NCBI RefSeq assembly: GCF_003612125.1
Contig: NZ_RAWI01000035.1
Location: 1-41,594 of the forward strand
Direction: 5' to 3'
DNA from: Corallococcus praedator
GTDB taxonomy: Bacteria; Myxococcota; Myxococcia; Myxococcales; Myxococcaceae
Length of the DNA stretch: 41,594 bases
The notes under the pieces were generated by a model. The model ran no database searches. It was not told the DNA's origin and worked only from the letters and a program-made list of their open reading frames with translations. A program made the position numbers and the translations under genes. Of the stretch, positions 1 to 8,299 are shown one piece after another (position 1 is the first letter of the stretch; the number at the start of each line of letters is the position of its first letter).

Positions 1-2
1 CC

Positions 3-248
3 CCGCCGCCGCCTCCGGCGCGCCCCGCGCCCGCCAGCACGGCGCCGGCCACGGTGGTGTCCCGGCCCTCGGCTCCGGCCAGCAAGCCGCTGCCGCCGCC
101 GCCGCCCTCGGCGCCCACGTTCACCGCGCGCGCGCCCGAGCCGCCGCGCCCGCCACCCACTGAGCAGGCGAGCAGTGCTTCGGGACCCATGTCCCGCGTG
201 GTGGCCGCTGGCGCGAAGAAGAAGGTCGTGGTGAAGAAGTCCCGCTAG
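3..248 (+). CDS. C-terminal tail of a Pro/Ala-rich protein, possibly bactofilin BacP (partial, 5' end outside window)
   Basis: The frame is open from the window edge and ends at TAG 246-248. Only the last ~81 residues are present. They form a disordered tail rich in proline, alanine and serine (runs of five prolines) that ends in a basic patch, [14 protein letters not shown]. No folded domain is visible. The next gene looks like padC. In Myxococcus xanthus the bactofilin genes bacN, bacO and bacP lie directly before padC, and BacP carries a C-terminal extension beyond the bactofilin core. The tail and position therefore fit BacP, but this rests on gene order and not on recognisable bactofilin sequence. 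A GTG at 54 could give a short separate peptide; that is unlikely because the frame continues upstream with the same composition. Confidence 0.6.
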   Translation, partial: PPPPPARPAPASTAPATVVSRPSAPASKPLPPPPPSAPTFTARAPEPPRPPPTEQASSASGPMSRVVAAGAKKKVVVKKSR

Positions 249-260
249 AGCCCGCCCACC

Positions 261-282
261 GCGCCGCCGTTTCCGGCGGCGC
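261..282 (+). terminator. Intercistronic GC hairpin before padC-like gene
   Basis: A perfect 9-bp stem (GCGCCGCCG / CGGCGGCGC) with loop TTTC lies in the 61-bp gap between the partial gene and the padC-like gene. No T-tract follows, so it is more likely a transcript-stabilising or attenuating hairpin than a full terminator. Confidence 0.4.
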
Positions 283-309
283 GGGGGTGGAACAACCGGG
301 GGTGCCACC

Positions 310-1728
310 ATGGACGCCGAGCACAGGGCCGAGGGACAGGAAGGAATGCCGGGCACACCTGGGGAGAACGCGACGCCGTCCCAGCAGGAGGGCGCGTCCG
401 AAGCGTCCCCGCCGGAGCATGGCGAGGGCGTGGCAGGGACCTCGCACGCGCAGGGCGCGGGTGGGGAAGTCATTTCGGAAGGCGCCTCTCAGGCGGGAGC
501 GGGTGGCGACGCCGTGAGTGGAGCGCAAGCGGAAGCAAGCGATGGAGCAGCTGACGCCCCTGGGGCCCCGGTGGAAGCCGGCGGCGGCACGGTGGACGCG
601 TCCAGCGGTGGAACCGACGCGAGCACCGCGGCCGTGACGGGCTCCGAGTCCGGAACCGGCGGTGAGGCGACTGCCGCGGCCGCGACGAACCCGGATGCGG
701 GTGCGGCCTCCGGAGCCGGCGGCGATGGGGCCTCGACGAACCCCGAGGCAGGCACGGGCGGCGCGACGGAAGGTGCCTCCGCGACGAGCCCGGATGCGGG
801 TGCTTCCTCCGGAACGACTGGCGAAACGGGCGCTCCGTCCGAGGCCGGTACGGGCTCCGAAGCCTCCGCGGAACAGTCGGGCCCGGGCCGCTACGTGGAG
901 CTGCCGTCGGGCGGCGATGTGGCGGACGCCCCTGGCGAGCCGAAGGACGAGGCGCGCTCCGGCCCGGTGTCGGGCGTGGACGCAGCGCTCCTGAGCGCCG
1001 GCATCTGGGACGTGGCGAGCCGCGCGAGCCAGGAAGAAGCCCCCGGCCCGGATGGCGGTTCCGACAAAGCTGTGGCGACCCCGGACGAGGAGCCCCTCGC
1101 GGAGGCCGTGGAGCCCCGCGTGATGGGACAGGTGACGGCGATGGTGTTGCCGCTGGAGCGACTGGAGGAGGACACCACCTTCCGTCTGCGCGACGAAGGC
1201 GACGTGTCCGAGCTGGCCACGGACCTGGCGCGTCTGGGACAGCTGTTCCCGGTGGACGTGCGCCCGCGCGGCGAGGAGCGCTACCAGCTCATCTGCGGCT
1301 TCCGGCGCGTGGCGGCGCTGCGCTTCCTCAAGCGCGACCAGGTGCAGGTCCGCGTGCACGAGGAGCTGTCCGACGAGGACGCGCTGCTCTTGTCGCTGGC
1401 GGAGGCCATCCACGCCTCGCCGGTGGAGCACGACACGCTGGAGGCCAAGCGGGACTCGCTGGAGGCCGAAGGCCGGCTGACCGCGCCGGTGCGCGACATG
1501 CTGGAGAAGGCGCTCGCCACCGAGGAGACGCTGGCGCCGGAGGGCGTGGAAGAGGAGATCGACGCGGATGAGCTGGCGGCGGACGTCGCGCAGCGCATGG
1601 GCGCCCTCAACCAGGACCTGTCGCTGCTGGCGGACGTGTTCTCCTCGCTGGACGAATCCCGGCGCGCGGAGCTGCTGATGCAGGTCCGCTACTCGGCGGA
1701 GCTGGTGAAGTACCTGGAGGGTCTGTAG
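310..1728 (+). CDS. padC: PadC-like ParB/Srx-domain protein (bactofilin-ParA adaptor)
   Basis: 472 residues. Residues 1 to ~270 are low-complexity, rich in Ala/Gly/Ser/Thr/Glu, with imperfect repeats of the type [10 protein letters not shown] / [11 protein letters not shown] ParB/Srx-like domain follows at ~275-370. It contains the CTP-binding box equivalent [13 protein letters not shown] (GFRR at 330-333) and the acidic segment [14 protein letters not shown] charged C-terminal helical region (~371-472) replaces the helix-turn-helix of true ParB. This is the layout of M. xanthus PadC, which ties the ParA segregation ATPase to polar bactofilin filaments through a CTP-binding ParB/Srx domain. 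The lack of an obvious parS-binding HTH argues against canonical ParB. The ATG at 310 is preceded by a G-rich stretch. pyrE starts 3 bp after the stop, so the two are probably co-transcribed. The domain assignment is firm; the padC identity rests on architecture and neighbours. Confidence 0.75.
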   Translation: MDAEHRAEGQEGMPGTPGENATPSQQEGASEASPPEHGEGVAGTSHAQGAGGEVISEGASQAGAGGDAVSGAQAEASDGAADAPGAPVEAGGGTVDASSGGTDASTAAVTGSESGTGGEATAAAATNPDAGAASGAGGDGASTNPEAGTGGATEGASATSPDAGASSGTTGETGAPSEAGTGSEASAEQSGPGRYVELPSGGDVADAPGEPKDEARSGPVSGVDAALLSAGIWDVASRASQEEAPGPDGGSDKAVATPDEEPLAEAVEPRVMGQVTAMVLPLERLEEDTTFRLRDEGDVSELATDLARLGQLFPVDVRPRGEERYQLICGFRRVAALRFLKRDQVQVRVHEELSDEDALLLSLAEAIHASPVEHDTLEAKRDSLEAEGRLTAPVRDMLEKALATEETLAPEGVEEEIDADELAADVAQRMGALNQDLSLLADVFSSLDESRRAELLMQVRYSAELVKYLEGL

Positions 1729-1731
1729 GCC

Positions 1732-2298
1732 ATGGCGGAATCGCTGACTCGCGACCGCGCCCGGCTCCTGGAGGTGCTCACCCAGCGCTCCTTCGAGCGG
1801 CGGCGCGTGGTGCTCTCCTCCGGCAAGGAGTCGGACTTCTACATCGACTGCAAGCGCACGGCGCTGCTCGCCGAGGGCCACTACCTCATCGGCCGGCTGC
1901 TGCTGGAGGCCATCCGGCGCGACGCTCCGTCGGCGGTGGCCGCGGGTGGGCTGACGCTCGGCGCGGATCCGCTCGCGTCGGCGGTGAGCCTCACCAGCTT
2001 CCTGGAGGGCGCGCCGCTGCACGCCTTCATCGTGCGCAAGGAGCCCAAGGGCCACGGCACCGGCCAGTGGATTGAAGGTCTGGCCGCGCTGGGCCCCGGT
2101 GCGCCGGTGGCCATCGTGGAGGACGTGGTGACGACGGGCGCGTCCACGCTCAAGGCGATTGAGCGGGCGAAGCTGGAGGGCCTGACGGTGCTGGGCGCCT
2201 TCGCGCTGGTGGACCGGCTGGAAGGCGGACGCGAGGCCGTGGAGGCCTCCGGCCACCGCCTCACCACGTTGTTCACGCGCAAGGACTTCATCCCGTGA
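1732..2298 (+). CDS. pyrE: Orotate phosphoribosyltransferase
   Basis: 188 residues, usual length for bacterial PyrE. It converts orotate and PRPP to OMP in de novo pyrimidine synthesis (cytoplasm). The PRPP-binding signature AIVEDVVTTGAST is at ~127-139, and the catalytic-loop motif RKEPKGHGT is at ~102-110. The N-terminal stretch SGKESDFYIDCKR matches the orotate/PRPP site of the family. The ATG at 1732 follows the padC-like stop by 3 bp. The gene ends in GTGA, where the GTG at 2295 starts the next gene, so it sits within one transcription unit. No oddities were seen. Confidence 0.96.
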   Translation: MAESLTRDRARLLEVLTQRSFERRRVVLSSGKESDFYIDCKRTALLAEGHYLIGRLLLEAIRRDAPSAVAAGGLTLGADPLASAVSLTSFLEGAPLHAFIVRKEPKGHGTGQWIEGLAALGPGAPVAIVEDVVTTGASTLKAIERAKLEGLTVLGAFALVDRLEGGREAVEASGHRLTTLFTRKDFIP

Positions 2299-2924
2299 GA
2301 AGGCTGCTGGTGGCCGTGGTGCTGCTGGGCGTGCTGGGCGGTTGCGCCAACACGCCCCCCCTCGTCGGGGAGCCTGCTCCCACGCTGGATGATCCGAAGG
2401 CGGAGGCCGCGTACATGGCGGTGCTGGACCGGTACTCGGACCGCAAGGAGATCTACGACGGCTTCGACACGCGCATCTTCGCGGGGGCCACGCTGCAGAC
2501 GCCCGTCTTCCGCGACGCCCGCATCCGCCGCCGCGCGCTCTTCCAGACGCTGCCCGCGGCGAAGGTGGAGTCGCTGCTCGCCGAGGAACAGGCGGAGGCG
2601 GCGCAGTTCCACGAGTTCTTCCTGGGCGTGCACGTCAACGACTCGCGCTACGACGACTTCGCCAACCGCAACAGCATCTGGCGGATCGCGCTGGTGACGC
2701 CCGCGGGCGAGGTGACGCCCGTGGAGGTCCGCCGCATCGGCCGGGCGGACCTCAACGTGCGCGCCTACTACCCGTACACCACCCTCTTCTGGGTGGGCTA
2801 CCGCGTGCGCTTCCCGCTCACCTTCTCCGGAGGCCAGCCCGTCATCCCCGAAGGCACCGACCAGGTGATGCTGCGCGTGGCCTCGTCGCTGGGCAGCGCG
2901 GAGCTCAAGGTGAAGGCCCACTGA
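2295..2924 (+). CDS. Hypothetical lipoprotein
   Basis: 209 residues. The N-terminus MRRLLVAVVLLGVLGGC is a short basic/hydrophobic signal with lipobox LGGC, so Cys17 should be lipidated after signal peptidase II cleavage. The mature part has a helical N-half (residues ~35-115, DRYSDRKEIYDGFDTRIF...) and a mixed C-half with a conserved-looking stretch, GVHVNDSRYDDFANRNSIW. I do not recognise the family. The GTG start overlaps the pyrE stop by 4 nt (GTGA), indicating translational coupling. It is the last gene before a convergent minus-strand cluster. Function unknown; a cell-envelope location is the only supported statement. Confidence 0.85.
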   Translation: MRRLLVAVVLLGVLGGCANTPPLVGEPAPTLDDPKAEAAYMAVLDRYSDRKEIYDGFDTRIFAGATLQTPVFRDARIRRRALFQTLPAAKVESLLAEEQAEAAQFHEFFLGVHVNDSRYDDFANRNSIWRIALVTPAGEVTPVEVRRIGRADLNVRAYYPYTTLFWVGYRVRFPLTFSGGQPVIPEGTDQVMLRVASSLGSAELKVKAH

Positions 2925-2945
2925 ACGAAGCGGCGGCCCGCGGCC

Positions 2946-3548
2946 TCAGGTCTGCTGGCCGTCCTTGAGCCACTTCGACGTCACCGGCATGGTGGGCCCC
3001 GAAAGCAGGCGGTCCAGCAGCGCGTCCGGCGAAGGACTCACCGCGAAGGGCATCGCCTGGGTCTCCGGCACGAAGCCGGCCTCCACCATGCGCTGCACCA
3101 GCGCGAGCAGCGGCTGGAAGAAGCCATCCACGTCCAGAAGGCCCATGGGCTTGCGGTGCAGCCCCAGTTGGGCCCAGGTGACGATCTCGAACAGCTCGTC
3201 CAGGGTGCCGAAGCCGCCGGGCAGGGCAATGAAGGCGTCCGCGCGCTCGGCCATCAGCGCCTTGCGCGAGTGCATGGAGTCCACCCGGTGCATCTCCGTC
3301 AGGCGCGGGTGGCCCAGCTCCTTCGCGTCCATGAAGTGGGGCAGCACGCCCACGGCCTTGCCGCCGCCGGCGAGCACCGCGTCCGCCACCGCGCCCATCA
3401 ACCCCACGCTGGCGCCGCCGTAGACGAGCGTCAGCCCCCGCCTTGCCATCGCGGCGCCCAGCTTCGTGGCCGCGTCGCGGTACTCGGGACGCACGCCCGA
3501 GCGGGAACCGCAGAAGATGCAGACGCTGCGCACGTTGACTTCGGCCAT
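2946..3548 (-). CDS. LOG-family protein (TIGR00730; cytokinin-riboside-monophosphate phosphoribohydrolase type)
   Basis: 200 residues with a Rossmann-like fold. The family signature PGGFGTLDE is present, as is the upstream SMHSRKALM segment that supplies the conserved Arg/Lys of the nucleotide site. The N-terminus VCIFCGSRSG and LVYGGASVGLMGAVADAVL are also typical. LOG enzymes hydrolyse purine-nucleoside 5'-monophosphates (including cytokinin forms) to the free base and ribose 5-phosphate; the bacterial substrate is often unknown. The start codon lies 1 bp downstream of the rhomboid gene stop, so the two form an operon with nadB upstream. It converges on the lipoprotein gene with a 21-bp gap. 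Confidence 0.9.
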   Translation of the reverse strand: MAEVNVRSVCIFCGSRSGVRPEYRDAATKLGAAMARRGLTLVYGGASVGLMGAVADAVLAGGGKAVGVLPHFMDAKELGHPRLTEMHRVDSMHSRKALMAERADAFIALPGGFGTLDELFEIVTWAQLGLHRKPMGLLDVDGFFQPLLALVQRMVEAGFVPETQAMPFAVSPSPDALLDRLLSGPTMPVTSKWLKDGQQT

Positions 3549-3549
3549 G

Positions 3550-4311
3550 TCAGAAACCTCCGTGCCGTTCGGGGTGGGATGCGACCAGGGCCAGGGCCGC
3601 GGCGATGAACAGCAGCACGGGGATGGCGCGCGCGTAGAACTTCCGGCCCTGGCGCAGGGCCATGCCGCACGGCAGGCCGAAGACGAACCCGCCCAGGTGC
3701 CCTGCCCAGCTCACGCCGGGCAGCAGGCTGATGACCGCCACCTGCACCAGCCAGAAGTACAGGTCCTTGCGGCCCTGCTGCGTGGCGATGGGCAGCATCG
3801 CGCCGCCCCAGCCGAGAATCATGCCGGAGGCGCCCACCGTCACGATGTTGAAGTTGAAGAAGAGCGCGAACGCGGAGCCGCCCAGCGCGGTGACGAGCGA
3901 CAGCGCCAGGAACCGCAGACTGCCGATGCCGCGCTCCAGCGTCTGGCCCATCGTGAAGACGACGGACATGTTGAAGAACAGGTGCAGCGCGTTGCCGTGC
4001 TCGAACACCATGCCCAGCAGGCGCCAGTACTCGCCCGCGCGCACCGCCGGACCGAAGAGCGCCAGCGGCGGCAGGTGTCCCACCGGCGTCCCGTCCGGCC
4101 CCACCAGCGTCTGGCCCAGGGAGCGGCCCAGGAAGAACATCGCCACCGCGCCGGCCATCAGCGCGTAGCAGACGTACGGGCGGGGCAGGGCGACCCGCGG
4201 CCCCGGAGGCGGCGGGCCGTCACCATCGCGGTGGCCCTGCGTGGGCCCCGGTTCGTCGCCCAGGCCAGTGGGGCCCGGGAGCTCATTCTGCGTACGGCGC
4301 GGACTCGACAT
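3550..4311 (-). CDS. Rhomboid-family intramembrane serine protease
   Basis: 253 residues. A proline/glycine-rich cytoplasmic N-tail (1-42) is followed by six or more membrane helices. Rhomboid hallmarks are visible: the HGNALHLFFNM segment with the conserved His/Asn of TM2 (H110, N114), the catalytic serine in GASG (S162) and the catalytic histidine in WAGHLGG (H205). It cleaves membrane-protein substrates within or near the bilayer; the substrate cannot be told from sequence. The gene lies between nadB (6-bp gap) and the LOG gene (1-bp gap) on the same strand. All catalytic residues are intact, so it is probably active. Confidence 0.93.
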   Translation of the reverse strand: MSSPRRTQNELPGPTGLGDEPGPTQGHRDGDGPPPPGPRVALPRPYVCYALMAGAVAMFFLGRSLGQTLVGPDGTPVGHLPPLALFGPAVRAGEYWRLLGMVFEHGNALHLFFNMSVVFTMGQTLERGIGSLRFLALSLVTALGGSAFALFFNFNIVTVGASGMILGWGGAMLPIATQQGRKDLYFWLVQVAVISLLPGVSWAGHLGGFVFGLPCGMALRQGRKFYARAIPVLLFIAAALALVASHPERHGGF

Positions 4312-4317
4312 GGCGGC

Positions 4318-5907
4318 TCACAGCTCCCGGGACAGCACGGTGTCGCGCGTGCCCTGGTGCTCGTCGGTGTGGGGGTAGTCCAGGGTGTAGTGCAGGCCCC
4401 GGCTCTCCTTGCGACGGCTCGCGCAGTCCACGATGAGGTGCGCCACCTCCGCGATGTTGCGCAGCTCGATGACGTCGCGGGTCACCTTGAAGCGCCAGTA
4501 GTAGTCGCGGATCTCCTCGCGCAACAGCTCCAGCCGCCGGCGCGCGCGCATCAGCCGCTTGTCCGTGCGCACGATGCCGACGTAGTTCCACATCAGGCGG
4601 CGGATCTCATCCCAGTTGTGGGCCACAACGACGCGCTCGTCGGAGTCCACCGCGCTGCCGGAGTCCCATGCGGGCGGCTCCTCCCTGGAGTGCGTCAGCG
4701 AGGCGATCTCCTCCGCCGCCACCTTCACCGCGCGGTGGCCGAACACCAGGCCCTCCAGCAGCGAATTGGACGCGAGCCGGTTGGCGCCGTGCAGGCCCGT
4801 GGAGGACACCTCGCCAATGGCGTAGAGGCCCGGCACGTTGGTGCGCCCGTGCAGGTCCGTCACCACGCCGCCGCACTGGTAGTGCGCCGCGGGCACGACG
4901 GGGATGGGCTGCACGGCCATGTCGATGTTGAAGGCCTTGCACGTGGCGTAGATGTTGGGGAAGCGCTCGGTGACGTACGCGCGGCCCAAATGCGTCATGT
5001 CCAGGTAGACGCAGTCGTTGCCCGTGCGCTTCAGCTCCGCGTCGATGGCGCGCGCCACCACGTCGCGCGGCGCCAGGTCCCTCATGGGGTGGTAGCGCTC
5101 CATGAAGGCCTGCCCGTCCTTGAGCCGCAGCTTGCCGCCCTCGCCGCGCAGGGCCTCGCTGATGAGGAAGCTCTTGGCCTCCGGGTGGAACAGGCAGGTG
5201 GGGTGGAACTGGTAGAACTCCATGTTCGCCACGCGCGCGCCCGCGCGGTACGCCATGGCCACGCCGTCCCCCGTCGCGACGTCCGGGTTGGACGTGTACA
5301 GGTACACCTTGCCCGCCCCGCCGGTGGCCAGCACCGTCACCTTGGAGAGGAAGCGCTCGATGGCGCCGTCCTCCAGGAGCGCGTACACACCCACGCACCG
5401 GCTGGCGGAAGGCGAGTGCGGCTTCCTGTCCAGCATCAGGTCGATGGCGGCGGTGTTCTGGAAGAACGTGATGTTGGGGTGTTCGTCACACGCGGCCAGC
5501 ATCGCGCGCTGCACCTCGCGGCCGGTGATGTCGCCCGCGTGGATGACCCGGCGGGCGGAGTGGCCCCCCTCGCGCGTGAGGTCGAACTCGCCGCCGACCC
5601 GACGGTCGAACTCCGCGCCCAGGGCGACGAGCTGCCGCAGCCGCTCGGGGCCCTCGCGCACCGTGACCTCCACCGCGTCCCGGTGACACAGGCCCGCGCC
5701 CGCCACGAGGGTGTCCTCGATGTGGGCGTCGAACGTGTCGGTGGGGGCCAGCACGCCGGCGATGCCCCCCTGCGCGTAGGCGGTGTTGCCTTCGCCCCGC
5801 TCGCGCTTGGTGAGCACGGCGACGGTGCCATGCTGGGCCGCCTCCAGGGCGAACGACAGACCCGCCACGCCTCCGCCCAGGACCAGGAAATCAAACCGAT
5901 GGGGCAT
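4318..5907 (-). CDS. nadB: L-aspartate oxidase
   Basis: 529 residues from the ATG at 5907 (MPHRFDFLVLGGG), close to E. coli NadB. The frame continues upstream to 6063, but the extra 52 residues are not NadB-like and would cross the divergent promoter. It oxidises L-aspartate to iminoaspartate with FAD, the first step of de novo NAD synthesis. Visible motifs are the FAD dinucleotide site VLGGGVAGLS, the active-site segment GHSARRVIHAGDITG, YQFHPTCLF, and the C-terminal FAD contact STGLHGANRLASNSLLEG. The last ~90 residues form the helical domain seen in this family. nadA and nadC are not in the window. It is transcribed divergently from the lytic transglycosylase. Confidence 0.95.
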   Translation of the reverse strand: MPHRFDFLVLGGGVAGLSFALEAAQHGTVAVLTKRERGEGNTAYAQGGIAGVLAPTDTFDAHIEDTLVAGAGLCHRDAVEVTVREGPERLRQLVALGAEFDRRVGGEFDLTREGGHSARRVIHAGDITGREVQRAMLAACDEHPNITFFQNTAAIDLMLDRKPHSPSASRCVGVYALLEDGAIERFLSKVTVLATGGAGKVYLYTSNPDVATGDGVAMAYRAGARVANMEFYQFHPTCLFHPEAKSFLISEALRGEGGKLRLKDGQAFMERYHPMRDLAPRDVVARAIDAELKRTGNDCVYLDMTHLGRAYVTERFPNIYATCKAFNIDMAVQPIPVVPAAHYQCGGVVTDLHGRTNVPGLYAIGEVSSTGLHGANRLASNSLLEGLVFGHRAVKVAAEEIASLTHSREEPPAWDSGSAVDSDERVVVAHNWDEIRRLMWNYVGIVRTDKRLMRARRRLELLREEIRDYYWRFKVTRDVIELRNIAEVAHLIVDCASRRKESRGLHYTLDYPHTDEHQGTRDTVLSREL

Positions 5908-5953
5908 GGCGAACAGCCTTAATGGCGGTAAGTGCTGGAAACAAGGCGTTTTC

Positions 5954-5981
5954 TTGAGGACTTTCCGGCCGTTGTCTAAGG
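5954..5981 (+). promoter_or_regulatory. Possible sigma70-type promoter for the lytic transglycosylase
   Basis: The 88-bp divergent nadB/transglycosylase gap carries TTGAGG (5954-5959) and, 16 bp later, CTAAGG (5976-5981). The -35 is good but the -10 is weak. It is positioned ~15 bp before the ATG at 5996, so any leader would be very short. Confidence 0.3.
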
Positions 5982-5995
5982 TTTCGGCCGCCGCC

Positions 5996-6685
5996 ATGCG
6001 TGTCCTCACCGTCCTTCTTGCCCTGCTGACCCTCGCCCCCACGGCGTCGTTCGCCGACGGCATCTACAGCTACGTGGAGAAGGACGGGACGATCGTCTAC
6101 ACGAACGTGCCCCCGGCGGGCTCGCGCAAGGCGCGCAAGCTGGCCGGCACCTTCTCACCCGCGCCCGCCACCAGCGCTCCGGTGCGCGGCCGCGCACGCA
6201 CGCCGGAGGAGCTGGATCCGCACATCGCCAAGGCGGCGCTGCGCTACCGCATCCCGTCCGCGCTGGTGCGCGCCATCATGCACACGGAGAGCAACTTCAA
6301 CCCGAACGCGCTCAGCCACAAGGGCGCCAGCGGGCTGATGCAGCTCATGCCGGCCACCGCGACGGACATGTACGTGAAGGACATCTTCGACTCGAAGGAG
6401 AACATCGAGGGCGGCGTGCGCTACCTGCGCGTGCTGGCCAACATGTTCGACGGCGACATGGTGAAGATGGTCGCCGCCTACAACGCCGGGCCTGAGGCCG
6501 TGAAGAAGTACGGAGGCCAGGTGCCTCCGTACGCGGAGACCCAGGCGTACGTGCGCAAGGTCGTCCAGCTCTACTACCACTACAAGGAGCGCGAGCGGCT
6601 CGCCCAGGCCGAGGCCAGCAGCCGTGAGCCCACACCCGAGAATGACGACGCGCACGAAGGGGACGAAGGAGCCGGGCCCCGCTGA
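5996..6685 (+). CDS. Periplasmic lytic transglycosylase with N-terminal DUF4124
   Basis: 229 residues. The signal peptide MRVLTVLLALLTLAPTASFA is probably cleaved before DGIYSY. DUF4124 (GIYSYVEKDGTIVYTNVPP, ~22-40) is followed by a linker and a family-1 SLT domain (~72-210). The catalytic glutamate is E98 in MHTESNFNP, followed by the conserved GASGLMQLMPATA and AAYNAGPEAVKKYGG. It cleaves peptidoglycan glycan strands to 1,6-anhydro-MurNAc ends in the periplasm. The ATG at 5996 was chosen because it begins the signal peptide; the open frame upstream (from 5783) runs antisense through nadB. The 3' end overlaps the next gene, so the pair is co-transcribed. Confidence 0.93.
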   Translation: MRVLTVLLALLTLAPTASFADGIYSYVEKDGTIVYTNVPPAGSRKARKLAGTFSPAPATSAPVRGRARTPEELDPHIAKAALRYRIPSALVRAIMHTESNFNPNALSHKGASGLMQLMPATATDMYVKDIFDSKENIEGGVRYLRVLANMFDGDMVKMVAAYNAGPEAVKKYGGQVPPYAETQAYVRKVVQLYYHYKERERLAQAEASSREPTPENDDAHEGDEGAGPR

Positions 6686-8288
6686 CGAGGAGTTCCTGCA
6701 GCAGCTCTACCGTGGAAGCGAGCTGCTGGGCGCCGGCAAGGTCATTGAAGCGAAGGACTTCCTGGAGCGTGCGCACCAGCTCCAGCCGCGTCACGAGAAG
6801 GCCCAGAACCTGCTGGGCCTGACCTATTTCAAGCTGGGCCTCTTCGACCGCGCCGCGGACCTGTACGAAATGCTCGTGCGGGACAACCCGGTGGACCCCA
6901 CGTTGCGCGTCAACCTGGGGCTCGTCTACCTGAAGACGAACGCGCTCCAGCGCGCGGCGCGCGAGTTCGAGACCGCCACCGACCTGGCCCCGGATCACAA
7001 GAAGGCCCACAACTACCTGGGCCTGACCTTCGCCCAGATGGGCGAGTACGGCCGCGCGCGCGAGCACTTCCTGCTGTCCGGCAGCGATGCCATGGCGGAG
7101 AAGATGTCGCGCGCCATCGCTGGTGAAGGCTTCAGCCGCCCCGCCGCGCCCGCCCGTCCCCGCGACGCGGAAGGCGGCGAAGGGGAGGGCGCGTCCACCG
7201 CCTCCACCGGCTCCGGCGAGAACGACTGGGGCGCCCAGTTCGGCCTGGACGAAGCACCCCGGAAGACTCCCGCCACGGGCGCCCGGGAAAGCCGACCTCC
7301 CGTCGCGGCGACGCCGCCGCCGCGCCCCTCGGACGACGAGCTGCGCTTCGACGAGGACGAGGATCCAAGCCTCGCCGCCGGTTCAGCCGCCCCTGCCTCC
7401 GACTCCGACGATGAACAGGCCCGGGCGCTGGCCGCGACGACGGACGCGTTCGCCTCCGGGGAGGACGTGGAGGTCTCCGACGAGCTGCCCCCGACCCCGG
7501 TGTCGGAGGAGATTGAAGTCTCCGAGGAGCCTGTCACCACGTTCGAGGAGACCTCCGCCGCGCTGGCCGCGAGCGAGCCCCCCGCGCCGGTCCGCGCCGC
7601 GCCGTCCCCGGCCGCGAACACGAGCGGATCCGGACCCGGCGTGAACCCACCGGTGCTCACCGAGTGGGCGCCCACGGCGGTCCTGCCGGGTGCCTCCGCG
7701 ACCCAGCCCTTCGTGCAGGGGCCCGCGAGCGTCGCCGTGTCGGTGAGCGGGGAGCTGCTCACCCGTCTGGAGGGGCTCATCGCCGTGCAGGGACAGGTCA
7801 CCTTCCAGCCGGAGATGAAGCGCTTCCGGGGCCGGGCCACGGACAAGCCCTTCGGCGACGGCGTCCAGGCCATGGTGCGCGCCCGGGGTCAGGGCACGCT
7901 GCACCTGGAGCCGGCCGCCGGGCGGCAACTGGTGGCGATGGTGCTGGACGACGAATCCGTCTACCTGCGCGACGCGAGCGTCTTCGCCTTCGAGGAGCCG
8001 GTGGTGTTCGAGAACGGCCGCGTGCCGTCGGACCTGGCGCCGGACCTGGACCTCGTGCACCTGCGCGGGCAGGGGCGGGTGCTCTTGAGTCTGTCGGGGC
8101 CGCTGCGCTCGGTGCCGGTGACGATGGACGCGCCGGTGTCGGTGCCCCTGTCCCATCTGGTGGGCTGGCTGGGCAACCTCACTCCGCGTGTGGTGCCGCT
8201 GCTCCAGTCCGCTGGCGGGGAGACACTGCGCACGGCGGTGGAGCTGGGCGGTGAAGGTTTTGCCCTCATCGCACTCGGGGTCCGGTAG
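6642..8288 (+). CDS. TPR protein with C-terminal AIM24-like domain
   Basis: 548 residues from ATG 6642. GTG 6624 is an in-frame alternative adding six residues, and neither has a clear Shine-Dalgarno. TPR-like helical repeats occupy ~16-150 (AQNLLGLTYFKLGLFDRAADLYEM and LRVNLGLVYLKTN style units). A disordered acidic/Ala/Pro linker spans ~150-355. The C-terminal ~360-548 resembles the AIM24 family, a beta-rich domain seen in mitochondrial AIM24 and many bacterial proteins of unknown role, with pieces such as LLTRLEGLIAVQG and HLRGQGRVLLSLSG. It overlaps the transglycosylase gene by 44 nt. No signal peptide is visible, so it is probably cytoplasmic. The TPR call is strong, the AIM24 call moderate. 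Confidence 0.8.
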   Translation: MTTRTKGTKEPGPADEEFLQQLYRGSELLGAGKVIEAKDFLERAHQLQPRHEKAQNLLGLTYFKLGLFDRAADLYEMLVRDNPVDPTLRVNLGLVYLKTNALQRAAREFETATDLAPDHKKAHNYLGLTFAQMGEYGRAREHFLLSGSDAMAEKMSRAIAGEGFSRPAAPARPRDAEGGEGEGASTASTGSGENDWGAQFGLDEAPRKTPATGARESRPPVAATPPPRPSDDELRFDEDEDPSLAAGSAAPASDSDDEQARALAATTDAFASGEDVEVSDELPPTPVSEEIEVSEEPVTTFEETSAALAASEPPAPVRAAPSPAANTSGSGPGVNPPVLTEWAPTAVLPGASATQPFVQGPASVAVSVSGELLTRLEGLIAVQGQVTFQPEMKRFRGRATDKPFGDGVQAMVRARGQGTLHLEPAAGRQLVAMVLDDESVYLRDASVFAFEEPVVFENGRVPSDLAPDLDLVHLRGQGRVLLSLSGPLRSVPVTMDAPVSVPLSHLVGWLGNLTPRVVPLLQSAGGETLRTAVELGGEGFALIALGVR

Positions 8289-8299
8289 AAAGCGCGCCC

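Noticed and set aside
310-1728. Canonical chromosome-partitioning ParB
   Set aside because: The ParB/Srx domain is present, but the central helix-turn-helix and C-terminal dimerisation domain are not recognisable, and the long low-complexity N-terminus fits PadC better.
121-2256. Long minus-strand open frame (711 codons) across padC and pyrE
   Set aside because: It is antisense to two well-supported genes, has low-complexity Arg/His/Gly-rich translation and no domain; a GC-rich shadow frame.
3466-5922. Plus-strand open frame of 818 codons opposite the LOG, rhomboid and nadB genes
   Set aside because: Its translation is His/Gln/Arg-rich without motifs, while the opposite strand encodes three enzymes with intact active sites.
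5908-6063. Longer nadB start at 6063
   Set aside because: The 52 extra residues are not NadB-like and would place the start inside the signal-peptide region of the divergent transglycosylase.
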